Source: Clostridiales bacterium (GTDB lineage Bacteria; Bacillota; Clostridia; Peptostreptococcales; BM714). From it: 10,656 nt of DNA. Both the position numbers and the translations under genes were made by a program. Under the pieces are notes generated by a model that was given only the letters and a program-made list of their open reading frames with translations, did no database searches and was not told the DNA's origin. The stretch spans positions 1 through 10,656 of the forward strand of contig PKTO01000326.1 of NCBI GenBank assembly GCA_002869095.1. Direction: 5' to 3'. Shown piece after piece: positions 7,119 to 10,656 of the stretch (the first letter of the stretch is position 1; the number at the start of each line of letters is the position of its first letter).

Positions 7119-8765
7119 CTAAATATGGCAACTTCCCCCAATGAATTCCCTTAGAATGGAATTTTTCAAAATATGGCACTCGTTGTCTATGGAGATGAAA
7201 TTGCTCAACAATTTCAACAGTCTGCGAGCTTCCGCATACTCCCTTTTGCTGTCGTCAATTTCCCTTAGAAGCGGTTCGACGTGTTTCTTCAGTACTGCCA
7301 GTTCATATGCCAGTGCAGAATTGAACATTATGTCGGCCTCTTCTTGGAACGGGAATATGTTGTTCTCTTCTCCGTCTCTCACATTTTTCCACATGGCAAT
7401 TGTCTTGACCGCATCATGCCCCCTGTAGCTGCTGTCTCGGACTATTCGCCGAATCAGCCTTGCATCCGTAGTCCTCACCCTGTTGTGGTTGTCAATATTC
7501 AACTGCGTCAAAGCGCTTATGTATATTTTAAAAACTTTATCATTCGGTATGTCGGGCAAAAGCAAACCGTTCAATCCATGTATCCCTTCAACAATAATAG
7601 GTTGATTCTCCCCAATCTTCAGTTCCCTGTTCGGATACTGCCTTTTCCCGCTCATGAAATCGAATTTGGGCAACTTTACGAATTCTCCATTCAACAATTT
7701 TTTCAAATCATCATTGAATCCTTTGATATCCAATGCATCGATGGATTCGAAGTCGTATGACCCGTCGGCTTTTTTGGGGGTTTTTTCACGGTCAACAAAA
7801 TAGTCGTCAGTCGATAGAGTTATCGGTTTCAATCCCAGTACCCTGAGCTGAATATAAAGCCTTTCGGCAAAAGTGGTCTTGCCTGAGGAAGACGGTCCTG
7901 CAATCATTATGACACGGGAATTTCTTCCGTCTATTGTATCGGCTATGTTCGCTATTTTTTTTTCATGCAAGGCTTCAGAAATATGTATTATTTCACCGCT
8001 TTTGCCGTTTTTTATCATTCCATTGAGGTTTGCCACATTCGCTATTTCCAGTATGTCTCCCCATGCTTCAGTTTCGTCAAATATAGCCGCCAATTTGTCA
8101 TGGTCTCCAAACGCTGTCATCACTGACGGATTATCCCTGTCCGGCAATTGGAGCACAAGACCTTTTCTATATTTGAACAAATCGAAAAGTTCAAGATACC
8201 CTGTATCAGGAACCATGTATCCGTAAAAATAATCCAGGAGCCAACCACATTTATAAACACTGACTTCATTTTCAGGAGAGTACTCGAAAAGTTCCTTCTT
8301 GTCATTCATTCCGCTGTTTTTGAACAGATTCAAAGCTTCGCTTTTAGTTATTACAGACAGAGTGAAAGGGTCTTTGCCATCTACTATTTCCCTCATTCTG
8401 ATTTTGATTTTTTCTATTGTGGATTCATCCAAAATCTCTTTTGTCTTTATCTCGCAGTATATTCCTTTGCCCAAAGAATGCTCAATGAAAACCTTCGCAT
8501 CCTCGACTATTTCCCTTGCCGCCCTTATGAAAACAAAACTTAGGCTCCTTTGGTATACCTTTTGTCCGTCGGAATCCCGCAAATCAGCAAATTCCACATT
8601 GGAATCATGATTGATTTGATAATTCAGGTCTCTAAAATGATTGTTGACTCTTGCGGCAAGCGGTTTGTAATCAAAACAACCCAAATGCGGTATCATTTCA
8701 ATCAATTTGGTTCCTTCTTCAAATTCATGCGTCTCTCCATTGAAATAAACCTTTACCGTATTCAT
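7119..8765 (-). CDS. Nucleoside (uridine-type) kinase with TGS and threonyl-tRNA-synthetase-like N-terminal region
   Basis: This 548-residue cytosolic protein should phosphorylate uridine or a related nucleoside with ATP. An N-terminal TGS-like domain (about 1-63) is followed by a region resembling the second editing-type domain of threonyl-tRNA synthetases (about 70-250). The metal-binding His pair of true editing domains is not evident: RSLSFVFIRAA stands where an HxxxH-type motif would be. The kinase domain carries the Walker A motif GPSSSGKTT (290-298), STDDYF (318-323) and the downstream conserved segment VEGIHGLN (392-399). Proteins with this architecture and length of about 550 residues are common in Clostridia and annotated as nucleoside kinase. 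I chose the ATG at 8765, with GGGAGG 6 bases upstream; a TTG at 8768 is also in frame but too close to that box. The box adjoins the lepB stop. True substrate preference is unverified. Confidence 0.9.
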   Translation of the reverse strand: MNTVKVYFNGETHEFEEGTKLIEMIPHLGCFDYKPLAARVNNHFRDLNYQINHDSNVEFADLRDSDGQKVYQRSLSFVFIRAAREIVEDAKVFIEHSLGKGIYCEIKTKEILDESTIEKIKIRMREIVDGKDPFTLSVITKSEALNLFKNSGMNDKKELFEYSPENEVSVYKCGWLLDYFYGYMVPDTGYLELFDLFKYRKGLVLQLPDRDNPSVMTAFGDHDKLAAIFDETEAWGDILEIANVANLNGMIKNGKSGEIIHISEALHEKKIANIADTIDGRNSRVIMIAGPSSSGKTTFAERLYIQLRVLGLKPITLSTDDYFVDREKTPKKADGSYDFESIDALDIKGFNDDLKKLLNGEFVKLPKFDFMSGKRQYPNRELKIGENQPIIVEGIHGLNGLLLPDIPNDKVFKIYISALTQLNIDNHNRVRTTDARLIRRIVRDSSYRGHDAVKTIAMWKNVRDGEENNIFPFQEEADIMFNSALAYELAVLKKHVEPLLREIDDSKREYAEARRLLKLLSNFISIDNECHILKNSILREFIGGSCHI

Positions 8766-8777
8766 CAAGAACCTCCC

Positions 8778-9299
8778 TTAATCCACACTGCCAATTTCGT
8801 CGAATGGAAAAAGTCTAACAAGGACCTTTCCACGAATCATTCCGAGGTTGACAGGTCCAACCCTCGAATCCCTGCTGTCCAGACTCTTTTCGCGATTGTC
8901 GCCCATAACAAAAATCTTTTCTTCAGGCACTGTTATGTCCAAGTCTCCTCTTGTGAAGCTTCCGTTGATATATGATTCGTCAAGCTCCACGCCATTTACA
9001 TAAACCCTGCCGCTGTCGATTTTCAAATGGTCGCCCGGAACTGCTATGACCCTTTTGATCAGGTCTTTTTCTCTTCCGTCATCTGTCAGCAGATGTGATT
9101 TGAAAACCACTATGTCTCCTCTGGACGGTTCCCCCAAGGTATACGGGAATTTGTTTATGACCAGATAATTGTTCGGCTCAAGAGTAGGATACATCGAGTA
9201 TCCCTTCACAAGTGTGGGCCTTATAAAAAGCGTTATTATAAATGCAATGGCTATCGACAACAATATTGTCTTGACCCATTCCATGATTTCATGTGCCAT
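8778..9299 (-). CDS. lepB: Signal peptidase I
   Basis: Signal peptidase I removes signal peptides from exported proteins at the outer face of the cytoplasmic membrane. The 173-residue protein has the short Gram-positive (SipS-like) form. It has one N-terminal membrane anchor (about 9-27), the catalytic serine box GYSMYPTL with Ser35, and the general-base lysine in LIKRVIAVPGD (Lys82). The conserved C-terminal box MGDNREKSLDSR, followed by VGPV, is also present. All catalytic positions are intact. Its ATG directly follows the TAA of the pseudouridine synthase gene with no spacer. The ribosome binding site AAAGGA lies inside the end of that gene, indicating coupling. The gene symbol reflects family membership; paralogues may exist elsewhere in the genome. 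Confidence 0.96.
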   Translation of the reverse strand: MAHEIMEWVKTILLSIAIAFIITLFIRPTLVKGYSMYPTLEPNNYLVINKFPYTLGEPSRGDIVVFKSHLLTDDGREKDLIKRVIAVPGDHLKIDSGRVYVNGVELDESYINGSFTRGDLDITVPEEKIFVMGDNREKSLDSRDSRVGPVNLGMIRGKVLVRLFPFDEIGSVD

Positions 9300-10217
9300 T
9301 TATTTGTTTCCTTTCTTTTTTTCCAGTTTTTTTATAAAAGAATCAAGTTCCTTGTTTTCACATTCAAATGTCTGATCTTCAACTATCATTTTGTAGGCAT
9401 GCAGAAGCTGTGTCGAAACTCCGTATTTCTTTGAACCTCCGTATTTAGTGTCTCCCACTATGGGATGTCCTATCGATGCCATTGAAACCCTTATTTGATG
9501 GGCCCTTCCTGTGAGTAGTTCTATTTCCATAAGCGTATATCCTTCAAATCCTTTTAGCGGCTTGTATTTGGTATGGACTTTTTTTGCGTCCGGATTCCGC
9601 CTGTCCGAAGTCAAAGCAACCCTGTTTTTGGAGTTGTCCTTTTCCAGGTAACCGACAACTTCACCGGAAGAGGGGATTTCACCCTCTACAACAGCAAGGT
9701 AGTATTTTCTAAAGGCTCTTTTTCTCATAAGTGCATTGTATTTTTTCATTGCGTCATAAGTTTTGCCGAAAAGGACAATTCCGCTTGTGTTTTTGTCAAG
9801 CCTTTGAACAGGAGCCGGTTTGAAAGTTCTTGAACAGCATTCTTCAAGGTAGACAATAACCTTGCTTGACAATGTGTTTGCATATTCCTTGCTGTCCGGA
9901 TGCGTCAGAAGGCCTCTCGGTTTATTCAAAACCAATATATTTTCATCCTCATAAACAATATCGAGCCCGGAAGAAACTGCGTCGATTTTTTTCTCTTTTA
10001 TCACAAAAGAATTCAACGTTTCCTCGGCTAAAAATATCTGTATTGAGTCTCCTTCCTTTATGAATTCCTCGGGTTTCGCCTTTCTTCCGTTAAGTTTTAT
10101 CACTTTTTTCCTTAAAAGTTTATATATATTGCCTCTTGTTGTGTTTTTAAACAATTTAAGCAAAAAACGGTCTATCCTTTGGTCTCTTTCATCTTCCTGA
10201 ACAATTATTTCCTTCAA
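9300..10217 (-). CDS. RluA-family 23S rRNA pseudouridine synthase (RluC/RluD-like)
   Basis: The enzyme isomerises specific uridines in structured RNA, most likely 23S rRNA, to pseudouridine. The 305-residue protein has an N-terminal S4 RNA-binding domain (about 13-62, with NIYKLLRKKVIKLNG). The RluA catalytic domain (about 86-280) follows, with the hallmark RLDKNTSG (139-146) containing catalytic Asp141. The conserved LNKPRGLLTHP (97-107) and LTGRAHQIRVSMASIGHPIVGD (235-256) are also present. The Lys-rich tail KKLEKKKGNK is probably disordered. The ATG at 10217 has GAGG 9 bases upstream and is the first gene of the six-gene run. The S4 domain and the RLDKNTSG wording point to an RluC/RluD-like member rather than RluA itself; the exact modified site cannot be read from sequence. 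Confidence 0.94.
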   Translation of the reverse strand: MKEIIVQEDERDQRIDRFLLKLFKNTTRGNIYKLLRKKVIKLNGRKAKPEEFIKEGDSIQIFLAEETLNSFVIKEKKIDAVSSGLDIVYEDENILVLNKPRGLLTHPDSKEYANTLSSKVIVYLEECCSRTFKPAPVQRLDKNTSGIVLFGKTYDAMKKYNALMRKRAFRKYYLAVVEGEIPSSGEVVGYLEKDNSKNRVALTSDRRNPDAKKVHTKYKPLKGFEGYTLMEIELLTGRAHQIRVSMASIGHPIVGDTKYGGSKKYGVSTQLLHAYKMIVEDQTFECENKELDSFIKKLEKKKGNK

Positions 10218-10376
10218 TTCAGCACATCCTCTTTTTATGAGTTTCTTTCTTCTATAGTATAATATTTTTTTTATATAAAAAATACTTTAATAATAATTTT
10301 TTGTTACAATTATTGAACAGCTATGTATAAGAAGCGGCAACTGTGTTATTCTAATTTTTGAAAGGCGGTAGAATAC
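10218..10376. other. Divergent intergenic region between the rluA-like operon and the PEPE-repeat gene
   Basis: This 159-base stretch is very AT-rich, especially 10250-10310. It must hold the promoters for both directions. For the minus-strand operon, TATTAT/TATACT boxes lie around 10252-10262, but I find no convincing -35 box. I see no hairpin terminator, riboswitch or RNA gene. Confidence 0.55.
10301..10329 (+). promoter_or_regulatory. Possible promoter of the PEPE-repeat gene
   Basis: On the plus strand TTGTTA (10301-10306) is followed after 17 bases by TGTATA (10324-10329), about 47 bases before the ATG at 10377. Both boxes are imperfect and the region is AT-rich, so this is only a candidate. 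Confidence 0.3.
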
Positions 10377-10656
10377 ATGGAAAAATTAAAGGATTTCTTA
10401 TATGACATAAGCGACATCTTGCTCGCTCTTTTTATAATAGCAATAATGGCGACGGTTATTTCTTGGAAATTTGCAGGGTCTTTTGAAGCAAGCGCCAATA
10501 TTCCTGCAAGTCAAGAACAATTGTCTTCGTTCCAGCCTGTCGAAACGGAAGCTGAACAAAATCAAACCGGACAAACAGAACCAAACGTCATTGAAAACCC
10601 TGCGGAAGAGCCCGAACCAGAGCCCGAACCAGAGCCCGAACCAGAGCCCGAACCCG
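10377..10656 (+). CDS. Membrane-anchored protein with Pro-Glu repeat linker, partial at the right edge
   Basis: This frame is open to the end of the window (93 codons). ATG 10377 is preceded by AAAGGCGG, 7 bases away. The product starts with a short charged segment (MEKLKDFLYDISD), then one membrane helix (about 14-32, ILLALFIIAIMATVISW). A Gln/Glu/Thr-rich stretch follows, then a Pro-Glu repeat from about residue 75, with alternating Pro and Glu up to the window edge. Topology is probably N-in with the acidic, Pro-rich linker outside, acting as a stiff spacer through the cell wall for a domain that lies beyond the window. The N-terminal pattern recalls clostridial proteins carrying a YceG/MltG-like or other wall-acting domain, but this is a weak resemblance. 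It is transcribed divergently from the rluA-like operon. Confidence 0.82.
   Translation, partial: MEKLKDFLYDISDILLALFIIAIMATVISWKFAGSFEASANIPASQEQLSSFQPVETEAEQNQTGQTEPNVIENPAEEPEPEPEPEPEPEPEP
10608..10655 (+). repeat. 12-bp tandem repeat encoding Glu-Pro-Glu-Pro
   Basis: Four in-frame copies of GAGCCCGAACCA occur at 10608, 10620, 10632 and 10644; the last ends in C instead of A, and the array may continue beyond the window. The copies are otherwise identical, suggesting recent slippage. Because the unit is a multiple of three, copy-number change would alter linker length without breaking the frame. Confidence 0.92.

Noticed and set aside
1..10656. CRISPR array, tRNA/rRNA, insertion sequence, prophage or defence island
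   Set aside because: No spaced direct repeats, cloverleaf-like segments, transposase or integrase motifs, or terminal inverted repeats were found. Gene content is housekeeping plus efflux.

Overview
The window looks like a chromosomal segment of a low-GC Gram-positive bacterium, probably a member of the Clostridia. The basis is AT-rich DNA, strong AAGGAGG-type ribosome binding sites, a sigma-A promoter of TTGACA-17-TAATAT form, a SipS-like signal peptidase I, and a nucleoside kinase with a threonyl-tRNA-synthetase-like N-terminus. I cannot name a genus from the sequence. Nearly everything is on the minus strand; one partial gene at the right edge is on the plus strand.

Reading in the direction of transcription (right to left), a tightly packed six-gene run starts near 10217: an RluA-type rRNA pseudouridine synthase, signal peptidase I, a TGS/uridine-kinase-type nucleoside kinase, a membrane-anchored MASE3-SpoIIE (PP2C-type) serine phosphatase, a winged-helix regulator, and epoxyqueuosine reductase QueG. 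Gaps are 0 to 19 bases and several stop codons lie inside or next to the next gene's ribosome binding site, so this reads as one operon. The genes serve RNA modification (rluA-like, queG), protein export (lepB), nucleotide salvage and signalling. They are linked by layout more than by one pathway.

After an 83-base gap comes kbl (2-amino-3-ketobutyrate CoA ligase, threonine/glycine metabolism). It is broken twice: an in-frame TAG at codon 93 and a one-base loss in a G-run near the 3' end. If both are repaired, the protein is exactly 395 residues, the normal family length. A 12-bp stem-loop terminator follows.

Then comes a self-contained efflux unit: a strong promoter, a TetR-type palindrome over the predicted start of transcription, a lipoprotein membrane-fusion protein, and an RND (AcrB/SwrC-like) pump. 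The pump frame is closed by an in-frame TAA after 426 codons, and the conserved family sequence resumes directly after the stop. It is therefore a nonsense-interrupted gene that runs off the left edge.

Three inactivating lesions thus fall within the left 3.4 kb, while the six genes to the right are intact. This could be genuine decay of the two transcription units or base-level errors at a poorly supported assembly end. The sequence alone cannot decide. On the far right, a divergent plus-strand gene encodes a membrane-anchored protein with a Pro-Glu repeat that continues past the window. I see no CRISPR array, tRNA, rRNA or mobile element, and no convincing new multi-gene system.
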